Under the pieces are notes generated by a model. It was not told the origin of the DNA. It made no database searches and worked only from the letters and a program-made list of their open reading frames with translations. Below, piece by piece: positions 42,413-49,870 of a stretch of 64,000 nucleotides of DNA. The translations under genes and the position numbers were made by a program. Where the stretch lies: positions 2,046,001-2,110,000 of the forward strand of contig NZ_CP101497.1 of the NCBI RefSeq assembly GCF_024362325.1. Reading direction: 5' to 3'. This DNA comes from Microcella humidisoli. GTDB lineage: Bacteria; Actinomycetota; Actinomycetes; Actinomycetales; Microbacteriaceae. How positions within the stretch are numbered: the stretch's first letter is position 1; each line of letters begins with the position of its first letter.

Positions 42413-43669
42413 ATGACCGACCCGAGCGCCCCCCGGCCCGCGCACGCCACCCCCGACTACAGCGCCACCGCGACGGGGCTCGCCACCGCGCCCTCGCCCG
42501 CCGCCGCACCGGAGGACGTGCGGCTCGAGACGACCCAGGTCGTGCAACCGGGACTCGCGGCACCGGCTCCGCGCTCGCGCGCAGGCCTCATCGTGGCGGC
42601 CGTCATCGGCTTCATCGTGCTCGCGCTCGTCATGCTGTTCGTGCTCGCCTACCTGTTCGTGGGGCTCGGCCCCGCGGGTGTCATCATCGGCGGCATCATG
42701 GCGCTCGTGCCCCTCACGATCGTGTTCTGGGGCATCCGCTGGATCGATCGCTGGGAGCCCGAGCCGCGCGGGGCCCTCGTGTTCGCGTTCCTCTGGGGAG
42801 CGGGCGTGAGCGTGCTCATCGCGCTCATCGTCGACGCCGAGATCCAGAACGTCATCGCCGCGGCCGGGCTCGGCGAGTTCGGGGCCGAGTTCTTCGGCGC
42901 GGCCATCCAGGCGCCCATCGTCGAGGAGGTCGGCAAGGGCCTCGGGGTCCTGCTGCTGTTCTTCGCCGTGCGTCGCCACTTCGACGGGCCGGTCGACGGC
43001 ATCGTCTACAGCGCGTGGGTCGCGGGCGGGTTCGCGTTCACCGAGAACATCCTCTACTTCGGCAGCGAGCTCGTCGCGGGGGGCGCTCCGGTCGAGGTCT
43101 TCTTCATCCGGGGCATCATGTCGCCGTTCGCGCACGTCATGTTCACGGCCTTCATCGGTGCGGCGATCGGCTACGCCGCGCAGCGCCCTGGGTGGTTCCG
43201 CGGCATCGTCGCCTTTCTTATCGGCCTCGTCCCGGCGATCCTGCTGCACGCCTTCTGGAACGGCGTGCTGTTCTTCATCAGCGACTTCTACGGCTACTAC
43301 CTGCTCGTGCAGGTGCCGATGTTCCTCGTCGCCGTCTGGCTCGTCACGCTGCTGCGCCGCCAGGAGCGCCGCATCACGTTCGAGCGCCTCAGCGAGTACG
43401 CGGCCGTCGGCTGGTTCCACCCCGAGGAGGTCACGATGCTCTCGAGCCCCGGAGGCCGGCGCAGCGCCATGGCGTGGGCGCGCTCGCACGGGCTCGCACC
43501 CCTCATGAAGGCCTTCATCCGCGACTCGACGCGACTCGCCTACGCGCGCCAGCGCATTCTCGGCGACCGCGACACCATCGGCGCGCAGGCCGATGAGGCC
43601 GAACTGCTGCAGCGCGTCGCGGCCTCGCGGCACGCCCTGCGGGGCGCCGCTCCCACGGCGACCGCCTGA
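42413..43669 (+). CDS. PrsW-family intramembrane metalloprotease
   Basis: This 418-residue protein has a Pro/Ala-rich cytoplasmic N-terminus (about 1-55), then about eight helices. The protease motifs are PIVEEVGKG (EExxK), FAFTENILYF (FxxxEN), SPFAHVMFTAFIG (His) and LLHAFWN (His). Such proteases release anti-sigma factors or other membrane substrates in other bacteria. An RskA-type anti-sigma factor is encoded 4 kb downstream, but a link is only speculation. TACAGT lies 7 nt before the ATG (leaderless). The C-terminal cytoplasmic tail is about 90 residues. Confidence 0.88.
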   Translation: MTDPSAPRPAHATPDYSATATGLATAPSPAAAPEDVRLETTQVVQPGLAAPAPRSRAGLIVAAVIGFIVLALVMLFVLAYLFVGLGPAGVIIGGIMALVPLTIVFWGIRWIDRWEPEPRGALVFAFLWGAGVSVLIALIVDAEIQNVIAAAGLGEFGAEFFGAAIQAPIVEEVGKGLGVLLLFFAVRRHFDGPVDGIVYSAWVAGGFAFTENILYFGSELVAGGAPVEVFFIRGIMSPFAHVMFTAFIGAAIGYAAQRPGWFRGIVAFLIGLVPAILLHAFWNGVLFFISDFYGYYLLVQVPMFLVAVWLVTLLRRQERRITFERLSEYAAVGWFHPEEVTMLSSPGGRRSAMAWARSHGLAPLMKAFIRDSTRLAYARQRILGDRDTIGAQADEAELLQRVAASRHALRGAAPTATA

Positions 43670-43678
43670 CGGGCCCGC

Positions 43679-44743
43679 TCAGCCGACCGAGCTGAGCAGG
43701 ATGCCGCCGAGCCAGAAGAACAAGAAGACGCCGATGACGGCGATCGTGGCCCACGAGACCCCGCGCCGCAGGCGCTGACCCTGCGGCGCCACGACATTAG
43801 CCGTGAACTCGCCGACGCGCTCGTCGACGTAGCGGTCGGTCTGCGTGAGCGTCTTCGCCCCGACGGTCGACACGATGGTGAGCAGGCGCTGGTACGTGGC
43901 CGGGTCGGCGAGCGGGAACGGACGGGCGCTGTAGACGAGCATCCACCGATCGATGATCTCGACGTCGTAGGGAGCCGCCTCGTCGATCAGCAGCGCCATG
44001 AGGTCGGGGGTGAAGACGTAGAGGGCGTCGCGCTCGTACTCGGCCGGGCAGTAGAGCGTGAAGTGCCGGTCGAAGTCGCCTTCGAGCGAGAGCACCTGAT
44101 CGCGCGAGAACACGGCGGGCAGGTTCGTCGCACCGAGCAGACCGTTGTTGGCCCGCGAATCGAGCAGCATGTGCGGCAGCGCACGATCCAGGTGCAGCGC
44201 GAGGAACCCCCAGTGGTGCGTCGAGCGGTTCTTGCCGCTGCCCGTGACGTAGCGGTAGTTACCGAAGTCGAGGAACCGGTCGTCGGTCGTGCGAAAGTGG
44301 TCGGTGACCTGGCGCGACGAGCCGATGCCGAAAATCGCACCGGGGTACGAGGGCCCCTCGCTGGTCGGTTCATAACGCAGGCCGTTCGCCTCGGCGAAGC
44401 GTGCCATGCGCAGGCGCTTCTGCCAGTCGTGCCGCCGCGAGAGCACACCGCGGCTGATGATCAGCACGGCCACGCCGACAATGGCGATCGTCGGCACGAG
44501 GCCGACGAGCTGCATCGGGTCGACCTCGCCGCTCGCCGCCGACACGGCGAGCACGAGCGTGGGCACGATGATCGTGACGCCGATCGTGACGGCCATGAGT
44601 CCGCCGATCACCCAGGTCGCGACGCGCACGAGCTGCTCGGCCGCCCCGCTCGGCCGGGCGGCGAGCGTCGCGCGGCGGTATTCGGCCACCTCGTCCGGCT
44701 GGGGCGTGGTGAAGAGGGGCGAGTAGTCGATCGTGCGGTCCAC
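43679..44743 (-). CDS. membrane protein of unknown function (DUF3137-like layout)
   Basis: This 354-residue protein has two helices near the N-terminus (about 42-70 and 80-102), a soluble central domain (about 110-320) and one helix at the C-terminus (about 330-350). The central part includes LRYEPTSEGPSYPGAIFGIGSSRQVTDHF and FTLYCPAEYERDALYVFTPDLMALLIDEA, which recalls DUF3137-type proteins, though I am not certain. GTG 44743 with CAGCAT 6 nt upstream is the likely start. It converges on prsW with a 9-nt gap. Confidence 0.55.
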   Translation of the reverse strand: MDRTIDYSPLFTTPQPDEVAEYRRATLAARPSGAAEQLVRVATWVIGGLMAVTIGVTIIVPTLVLAVSAASGEVDPMQLVGLVPTIAIVGVAVLIISRGVLSRRHDWQKRLRMARFAEANGLRYEPTSEGPSYPGAIFGIGSSRQVTDHFRTTDDRFLDFGNYRYVTGSGKNRSTHHWGFLALHLDRALPHMLLDSRANNGLLGATNLPAVFSRDQVLSLEGDFDRHFTLYCPAEYERDALYVFTPDLMALLIDEAAPYDVEIIDRWMLVYSARPFPLADPATYQRLLTIVSTVGAKTLTQTDRYVDERVGEFTANVVAPQGQRLRRGVSWATIAVIGVFLFFWLGGILLSSVG

Positions 44744-44833
44744 AGCGTCATGCTGGCATGCCGCGCCCGCGGGCGGTAGCGGCCCCGACACAGACTCGCC
44801 GCCCAGTGGCGGGGCGATGCCTCCGGCGCACCT

Positions 44834-44880
44834 GGGCGGCGAGTTGTTCTGCTTCCAGTGTGCTCCGGTGCTCGCCGCCC
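44834..44880. repeat. 10-bp inverted repeat GGGCGGCGAG/CTCGCCGCCC
   Basis: Perfect 10-bp arms at 44834-44843 and 44871-44880 with a 27-nt centre, in the gap between two divergent membrane-protein genes (44744-44973). A TAGCCT -10 box follows at about 44919. No RNA gene was recognised; the rest of the gap shows nothing. Confidence 0.5.
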
Positions 44881-44973
44881 GTCAATGGGGGGAGGCCAGC
44901 ACCGATGCGGCCTTGCTAGCCTGACGAGCACCGAGCCGCGCGCCGCGGACGAGGGTACGAGGAGTGACGCTCG

Positions 44974-45603
44974 ATGCAGAACTGTGCCGTGTGCTCCGCG
45001 CCGTTGCGCGCGGGTGCGCGATTCTGCACGCAGTGCGGCGCCCCGGTGCACGCGGCGCCCACGCCGCTGCCCGCGCCCGTGCCGTCGCGTCCCGCAGCGC
45101 TGGAGCCGGTCGTGATGGCGCCGGTGGTGCCTGCGCCGATCGAGCCTGCGCCGGTCGAGTCCGAGCCGGTTGAGTCTGAGCCGGCGGCGGGGGAGATCCC
45201 GGCGCGCATCCCGTCGCGCGGGCGCATGACGCCCCCGCCCGTCCGCAGCCGGGCGGCGACCTGGGCGCTTGTGACGGGGGCCGCACCGCTGCTCGTCTCG
45301 GTCGTCGGCAACGTCGTGGCGGCGCAGCTGAGCCGCATAGCCGCCGAGCAGATCTCGGCCGGCGACGTGCAGGGCGCGTGGGCTCCCGTGCTCGTGACGC
45401 TCGCCCTTGTATTCGTCGTGAACGCCGGGCTGCTGACCATCTGCACGATCACGGGCGGCCGAGCGCTGCGCGAGACGGGCAACGGAATCACGCGCGGCCG
45501 AGGGCTCGCGGTGGCGGGTCTCGCCCTCGGCGCCGTGAACCTCGTGCTGTGGGTCGCCGGGCTCATCGTGAGCGTCAGCAGCCTCAACGCCGTGCTCGTC
45601 TGA
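44974..45603 (+). CDS. zinc-ribbon membrane protein (DUF4190-like)
   Basis: This 209-residue protein begins with a zinc ribbon, CAVCSAPLRAGARFCTQCGAP (two CxxC pairs), then a linker rich in Pro, Val and Glu (about 28-85) and three membrane helices (about 98-118, 136-158, 180-203). The pattern is common in actinobacterial proteins of the zinc-ribbon/DUF4190 type, whose function is unknown. An AGGAG element lies 9 nt before the ATG. The Pro-Glu repeat (EPAPVESEPVESEP) may vary in length. Confidence 0.7.
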   Translation: MQNCAVCSAPLRAGARFCTQCGAPVHAAPTPLPAPVPSRPAALEPVVMAPVVPAPIEPAPVESEPVESEPAAGEIPARIPSRGRMTPPPVRSRAATWALVTGAAPLLVSVVGNVVAAQLSRIAAEQISAGDVQGAWAPVLVTLALVFVVNAGLLTICTITGGRALRETGNGITRGRGLAVAGLALGAVNLVLWVAGLIVSVSSLNAVLV

Positions 45604-45658
45604 GCCACCCGTCCCAGCGCAGACCGGGCATCCTCCCAGCCGACTGCCAGGTCCAGGC

Positions 45659-45741
45659 GCATCCGCCAGGGCCCCTGCGCGGGAAGTAGTAGGTGAAGGC
45701 ACTTCCGCCTGACGCCCCGAGAGGGGATCACCCCCTCGGGG
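45659..45741 (+). promoter_or_regulatory. possible ECF-type promoter and 5'-UTR hairpin of the DUF4397 gene
   Basis: GCATCC at 45659-45664, 16 nt, GGGAAG at 45681-45686 loosely fits the CCATCC-N16-CCGAAT pattern known for SigK/RskA-type sigma factors. GCATCCGC also occurs at about 47327, before the sigma gene. A hairpin, CCCCGAGAGGGG with ATCA loop and CCCCCTCGGGG (45715-45741, one bulged A), lies just before the AAGGAGG site. The rest of 45604-45760 holds no gene. Confidence 0.35.
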
Positions 45742-45760
45742 GACCTACCAAGGAGGAACC

Positions 45761-46618
45761 ATGCGCAATCGAATTCTCGCGGGGCTGGGCGTTGTCGCCC
45801 TCGCCACCGTCGGCTTCGCCGCCCCGGCGAACGCTGTCAGCGACACCACGGCCGACCTGTGGCTCGTGCACGCCTTCCCCGACGACGCCCTCGGCGACGG
45901 CGAGTCGTCGACGGTCACGATCGACATCGGCAACGGCGCGATCGTGCTCGATGGCGTCACGCCCGAGACCGTTGCTCCCCAGGTCGACCTCGACCCCAAC
46001 ACCTACAACGTGACGATCACGCGTGAGAGCGACAGCACCGAGCTCTTCAACGCCGACGTCACGCTCGAGGCCGGCGTCTCGTACACCGCCGTGGCGCACC
46101 CGTCGATCGACGGTGACGACGAAGTGAACGGCTTCACCGTTTCGATCTTCGAGAACGACCTCAGCACGATCGCCGCGGGCGAGGGCAAGATCACCGTTCG
46201 CCACACGGCGGGCGTCGGCGCGGTCGACATCCGCTCGGGTTCGGCCGTCGTCGCTGGCGGGCTGGCCAACCCCAACGAGGGTACGCTGACGCTGCCGGCC
46301 GGTGTCGTCTCTGACGTCAACGCCGCGGTCGCGGGCACGGACACGCGCGCCATCGAGCTCGGTGACGTCACCCTGGCAGAGGGTCAGCACATCTTCGTGC
46401 ACGCCTTCGGCCCTGACGGTGGCGACTTCGGCGCCGTGATCTTCGACATCGAGGGCCTGCACTCGACCCCCGGCGGCATCCCCGGCGGCACCGCCGGTCT
46501 CGTCGACGAGGGCACCAACGGAATCGCGTTCGGTCTCGCGGGCGCTGCTGCGCTCATGCTGCTGATCGCCGGCGGCGTCATCGCCGTCCGTCGCAACGCC
46601 GTCACGGCCGAGCGCTGA
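45761..46618 (+). CDS. DUF4397 surface protein, likely sortase substrate
   Basis: The 285-residue precursor has a signal peptide (about 1-25, ending PANA). Two DUF4397 beta-domains follow (about 28-115 and 120-220, e.g. LWLVHAFPDD, ITVRHTAGVGAVDIRSG and IFVHAFGPDGGDFGAVIFDIEGL). The C-terminus has IPGGTAG, a spacer, a membrane helix (about 256-276) and RRNAVTAER, the layout of a sortase signal. The motif is not a canonical LPxTG. The class F sortase gene 22 nt downstream is the obvious partner. AAGGAGGAA precedes the ATG, so high expression is likely. Confidence 0.85.
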   Translation: MRNRILAGLGVVALATVGFAAPANAVSDTTADLWLVHAFPDDALGDGESSTVTIDIGNGAIVLDGVTPETVAPQVDLDPNTYNVTITRESDSTELFNADVTLEAGVSYTAVAHPSIDGDDEVNGFTVSIFENDLSTIAAGEGKITVRHTAGVGAVDIRSGSAVVAGGLANPNEGTLTLPAGVVSDVNAAVAGTDTRAIELGDVTLAEGQHIFVHAFGPDGGDFGAVIFDIEGLHSTPGGIPGGTAGLVDEGTNGIAFGLAGAAALMLLIAGGVIAVRRNAVTAER

Positions 46619-46640
46619 TCCACCGAGGAGAGAACGCATC

Positions 46641-47288
46641 ATGACGAGCAAGAGCAGGTCGACGGCCCCGATCACGACGGCCATGGTCGGCCTGCTCTTG
46701 CTCGTCCTCTCCGCCTGCTCCGCCCCCGCCGCCGAGAGCGGCGGGGGGCGGGGCCTCGATGATCGCGCAACCTTGCCGAAGGCAAACACTGAAGTGCAGA
46801 ACGCCGCGATCTCGCTCGCCGAGCTCAATGCACCACCAGCTCCGGGGGCGACCCGCGTGCTGATGCCCTCGCTCGGCATCGACATGCCGGTCGAACCGCA
46901 CGGGCTCGACGCCGAGCAGCTCATGTCGCTGCCGGTGAGTCCGTTCCGCGCCGGTTGGTACAAGTTCTCGCCCGGTCCGGCGAGCGATGAGGGTGCCACG
47001 GTCATCGCCGCGCACGTCGATTCGCTGGCCGAGGGCGTCGGGCCGTTCGCCCAACTGCGTCGCGCCGAGGTGGGGGCTGCGGTCTCGGTCGTCGACGCCG
47101 CGGGGGTGCGCCACGAGTACCGCGTGGTGTCGGTCGAGCGCATCTCGAAGGCCGAGGTTCCCCTCGACCGCGTGTTCCGCAAGGATGGCGAGCCGGTCGT
47201 CGTGCTCGTGACGTGCGGCGGCGAGTTCGACCGCCAGGCCGATTCCTACAAAGACAACTACATCGTGACCGCCGAGAAGGTGTCATGA
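46641..47288 (+). CDS. class F sortase
   Basis: This 215-residue protein has an N-terminal signal anchor (about 10-26; VLSAC could also be lipidated at Cys26). The sortase fold has the catalytic triad His125 (VIAAHVDS), Cys192 (VLVTCGG) and Arg198 (FDRQADSYKDN). RVLMPSLGIDMPVEPHG near residue 72 is the conserved beginning of class E/F sortases. It attaches surface proteins to the cell wall. The substrate is probably the DUF4397 protein encoded just upstream; the sigma factor gene follows, so the set may form one regulated unit. Confidence 0.9.
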   Translation: MTSKSRSTAPITTAMVGLLLLVLSACSAPAAESGGGRGLDDRATLPKANTEVQNAAISLAELNAPPAPGATRVLMPSLGIDMPVEPHGLDAEQLMSLPVSPFRAGWYKFSPGPASDEGATVIAAHVDSLAEGVGPFAQLRRAEVGAAVSVVDAAGVRHEYRVVSVERISKAEVPLDRVFRKDGEPVVVLVTCGGEFDRQADSYKDNYIVTAEKVS

Positions 47289-47365
47289 CAGGCGCACCGG
47301 CTACCATGACCGCGAGGGATGCCCTGAGCATCCGCACATCAGCGCGTCGAGGGAGGTCTGCCGTC

Positions 47366-47923
47366 ATGTCGACTGCTCTCGATGGCGCCAACGACGTCGC
47401 TCTGCGGTTCGCCCGCGGAGACGAGCGGGCCCTCGCCGAGATCTACGGTCAGTGGTCGTCACTCGTGTACTCCCTCGCCCTTCGTTCGCTCGGCGATGCA
47501 GCCGACGCGGAGGACGTGACGCAGAAGGTCTTCGTCGCCGCGTGGCAGGGCCGCGAGCGCTTCGACCCCGAGCGGGCCTCGCTCTCCGCGTGGCTCGTCG
47601 GCATCACCCGTCACACGGTCGCCGACACGCATCAAGCGCGCACGCGCGAGCGTTCGATCACCGAGCAGGTCGCCGCCATCACGGGCGATGACCTCGCGCC
47701 CGCGCCCGAGGCCGACTTGGCCGACCGTCTGCTCATCGCCGACGAGATGGCGCGGCTCGAACCCCTGCCGCGCGCCGTCGTGCGGCTCGCATTCTTCGAC
47801 GACCTGACCCACCTGCAGATCGCCGAGCGCCTCGGCATTCCGGTGGGAACCGTCAAATCACACATCAGACGCAGCCTCAGCAAGCTGCGCGGACGCCTGG
47901 AGGTGAGTCATGGAGCACGCTGA
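47366..47923 (+). CDS. ECF-subfamily RNA polymerase sigma factor
   Basis: This 185-residue sigma-70 factor has region 2 (ALRFARGDERALAEIYGQWSSLVYSLALRSLGDAADAEDVTQKVFVAAW) and region 4 (LEPLPRAVVRLAFFDDLTHLQIAERLGIPVGTVKSHIRRSLSKLR). It resembles the SigK/RskA-associated (ECF19-like) group. ATG 47366 has GGGAGGT upstream; ATG 47306 is an alternative. Its stop region overlaps the anti-sigma gene by 14 nt, which keeps their levels matched. The DUF4397-sortase pair upstream are its likely targets. Confidence 0.9.
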   Translation: MSTALDGANDVALRFARGDERALAEIYGQWSSLVYSLALRSLGDAADAEDVTQKVFVAAWQGRERFDPERASLSAWLVGITRHTVADTHQARTRERSITEQVAAITGDDLAPAPEADLADRLLIADEMARLEPLPRAVVRLAFFDDLTHLQIAERLGIPVGTVKSHIRRSLSKLRGRLEVSHGAR

Positions 47924-48701
47924 TCCCGACGCGCTGGCGCTCGTCGCCCTCGGTGAGCCGCTCACCGACCCCACCGTGCCCGAGCACCTCGCGGCCTGCG
48001 AGTCATGCCAGCACGAGGTCGAGGCGCTGCGCTCGACCGTGACGGTCGCCCGTTCGACCGTCGGCGAGACGGCGCTGCAGGCACCTCCGGCTCGCGTGTG
48101 GCAGGGCGTGCGCGCTCAGCTCGGCCTCTCATCCGACCTCGAGCCGGTCATGCCCGCGACGGTTCCCGGTGCGGCCAACCCCGGCGTTCTGAGCGACGTC
48201 ACCCCGGCAGGCTCGCCTCGTGAGGTGGTGGCGCTCGATGCCGCCCGCGAGCGCCGCGCGGGCATCCGGCGCCTGGTTCTGACCGTGGCTGCATCGGCGG
48301 CCGCCGCCGCGATCGTGGCCGGCGGGGTGCTCGTCTGGGGTGCCGCAGCGCCGCGCGACGGCGGCCAACTGATCGCCTCGGCGCAGCTGGATGCGCTGCC
48401 CGCGTGGATCGGCGCCGCCGGCGAGGCGACCGTGGCCGAGCGCGCCGACGGCGAGCGGGTCGTGCGCGTGTCGCTCGATGCCGAGGTCGGCGAGGGAGTC
48501 GTGCGCGAGGTCTGGCTGCTGACCGAGAACATCGACGGGCTCATCAGCCTCGGCTACCTCACGGGTGCTTCGGGGGAGTTCGTGGTGCCGGCATCGGTCG
48601 ATCTCGCCGAGTTCTCGGTGGTCGACGTCAGCGCCGAGCCGCTGGACGGTGACCCCACGCACTCCGGAGATTCCATCGTGCGCGGGGCCCTCGACGTCTG
48701 A
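47910..48701 (+). CDS. RskA-type membrane anti-sigma factor
   Basis: This 263-residue protein has an N-terminal zinc-binding anti-sigma domain with HLAACESC (the H-x3-C-x2-C pattern), then an Ala/Pro-rich linker. One membrane helix follows (about 122-145) and then an extracytoplasmic RskA C-terminal domain containing LDALPAWIGAAGEATV, VREVWLLTENIDGLISLGYL and FSVVDVSAEPLDG. It holds the ECF sigma factor at the membrane until proteolysis. The overlap with the sigma gene fixes the pairing. A strongly Asp/Ser-rich tail ends the protein. Confidence 0.9.
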   Translation: MEHADPDALALVALGEPLTDPTVPEHLAACESCQHEVEALRSTVTVARSTVGETALQAPPARVWQGVRAQLGLSSDLEPVMPATVPGAANPGVLSDVTPAGSPREVVALDAARERRAGIRRLVLTVAASAAAAAIVAGGVLVWGAAAPRDGGQLIASAQLDALPAWIGAAGEATVAERADGERVVRVSLDAEVGEGVVREVWLLTENIDGLISLGYLTGASGEFVVPASVDLAEFSVVDVSAEPLDGDPTHSGDSIVRGALDV

Positions 48702-48716
48702 GGTGCGGCGAGCGCG

Positions 48717-49298
48717 CTAGGCGGCGGCGGTCTCCGCGGGGGCCGCGGTCTCGGCACCCTTCTTGGGCGGCAGCGAGAACAGCGTCGCGATGCCGATGGC
48801 GATGAGGATCCAGCCGCCGAAGAGCACGAAGGTGACGATCGCGACGCCGGGCAGCGTGAAGACCACGATGCCACCGATGATCGAGATGACGCCCGACACG
48901 ATCGCGAGCCAGCGCGGCAGGGCCGAGCGACCCGTGATGCCCGCCGCGATGGCGGCGACCCCGTCGAAGATCCAGCCGAAGCCGATCACGAAGGCGAGCA
49001 CGAGCAGCGACTGCGCAAGGTTGTTCAGCGCGATGATGCCCGCGATGATGATGAACACGCCGAGGATGCCGACGAGCCACCGCACGCCCGTGCTGAGGCT
49101 GTCGCTCGTGAACGCGATCACCAGGCGGAAGATGCCGCTCACGACGAGGTAGGCGCCGAACAGCAGGGCGACGGTGATGAGCGTGGCGCCGGGCCAGACG
49201 AGCGCGGCGATGCCGAGCGCGATCGCCGAGATCGCCGAGGCGATGACGAAGCCGCGCTCGAGCACGACGGGTGAGGGGGCAGCAGTGGTCGCGGCCAT
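48717..49298 (-). CDS. DUF308 (HdeD-like) membrane protein
   Basis: This 193-residue protein has six membrane helices arranged as three repeated pairs, with the DUF308 pattern WPGATLITVALLFGAYLVVSGIFRL, VGILGVFIIIAGIIAL and GVISIIGGIVVFTLPGVAIVTFVLFGGWILIAIGIATL. HdeD in E. coli is linked to acid stress; other members are uncharacterised. ATG 49298 is preferred because AGGAAC lies just upstream; GTG 49328 would add ten polar residues. Confidence 0.85.
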   Translation of the reverse strand: MAATTAAPSPVVLERGFVIASAISAIALGIAALVWPGATLITVALLFGAYLVVSGIFRLVIAFTSDSLSTGVRWLVGILGVFIIIAGIIALNNLAQSLLVLAFVIGFGWIFDGVAAIAAGITGRSALPRWLAIVSGVISIIGGIVVFTLPGVAIVTFVLFGGWILIAIGIATLFSLPPKKGAETAAPAETAAA

Positions 49299-49358
49299 GG
49301 AGGTTCCTGCTTTCGGAGAGGCGGTCACGGCAGCGGATGCTCCCGCGTCGGTGCCAGC

Positions 49359-49784
49359 CTAGAGCCGTGCAGGCTCGGGGCCGAGAGAAAATCGGCGCCC
49401 TGCGATCTCGGTCGGCCGGATGCGCACCCACCGGTACTTCAGCGTCGGGATCCACGGGCTCAGGCCGAGCAGTTCCGCGGCATCCATCTCGCTCTGCCGC
49501 TCGACGCGCTCCGCGTGCCCCTTGACGACGACGCTCCACGCCTCGTGCTCGTCGTGGCCGTCGATCTCGAAGGCGACGCGGTCATTGATGGCGAGTTCGA
49601 GCAGCTTCGTGCCCGGCGCCGTGCGGAAGTAGATGGCGGGCGCGGCATCGACGGCGTAGTTGATGGGGAAGATGTCGACGGTGCCCACGGCGCTCGCGGC
49701 GATGCGGCCGAGCTCGTGCGAGCGGAGCAGCTGCCAGCACTGGTCGGCTGTCAGCTCGGTGATTCCCCCGAATCCCATGACCAT
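49359..49784 (-). CDS. PNPOx-like flavin-binding split-barrel protein
   Basis: This 141-residue protein of the pyridoxamine-phosphate-oxidase-like fold has ITELTADQCWQLLRSHELGRIAASAVGTVDIFPINYAVDAAPAIYFRTAPGTKLLEL, then VAFEIDGHDEHEAWSVVVKGHAERV. Such proteins bind flavin or haem; in Mycobacterium, close relatives such as Rv0080 belong to the DosR dormancy regulon. ATG 49784 was chosen because GGGGAG lies upstream; GTG 49805 is an alternative. A DosR-like box sits about 43 nt upstream of a possible start site, which supports hypoxic or redox control. Confidence 0.8.
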   Translation of the reverse strand: MVMGFGGITELTADQCWQLLRSHELGRIAASAVGTVDIFPINYAVDAAPAIYFRTAPGTKLLELAINDRVAFEIDGHDEHEAWSVVVKGHAERVERQSEMDAAELLGLSPWIPTLKYRWVRIRPTEIAGRRFSLGPEPARL

Positions 49785-49838
49785 GGCAGCGCTCCCCTCG
49801 ATCACCCCATTTCAGCGCTTCGCCCCGCGCTGGCGTTA

Positions 49839-49855
49839 GGGCCGAAGGTCCCGAT
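49839..49855. promoter_or_regulatory. DosR/DevR-like box, copy B
   Basis: Read on the minus strand: ATCGGGACCTTCGGCCC, identical over 16 nt to copy A. On the minus strand a TGAAAT (49814-49809) places the start site about 43 nt from the box centre, so the PNPOx-like gene is the probable target. The oxidoreductase gene on the plus strand has its own TAGGCT box at 49859-49864. Confidence 0.55.
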
Positions 49856-49870
49856 GCCTAGGCTGAGAGC

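Noticed and set aside
44733..44924. Small frame encoding LGGELFCFQCAP
   Set aside because: No ribosome-binding site, overlaps the opposite gene's promoter and an inverted repeat; coding character is poor.
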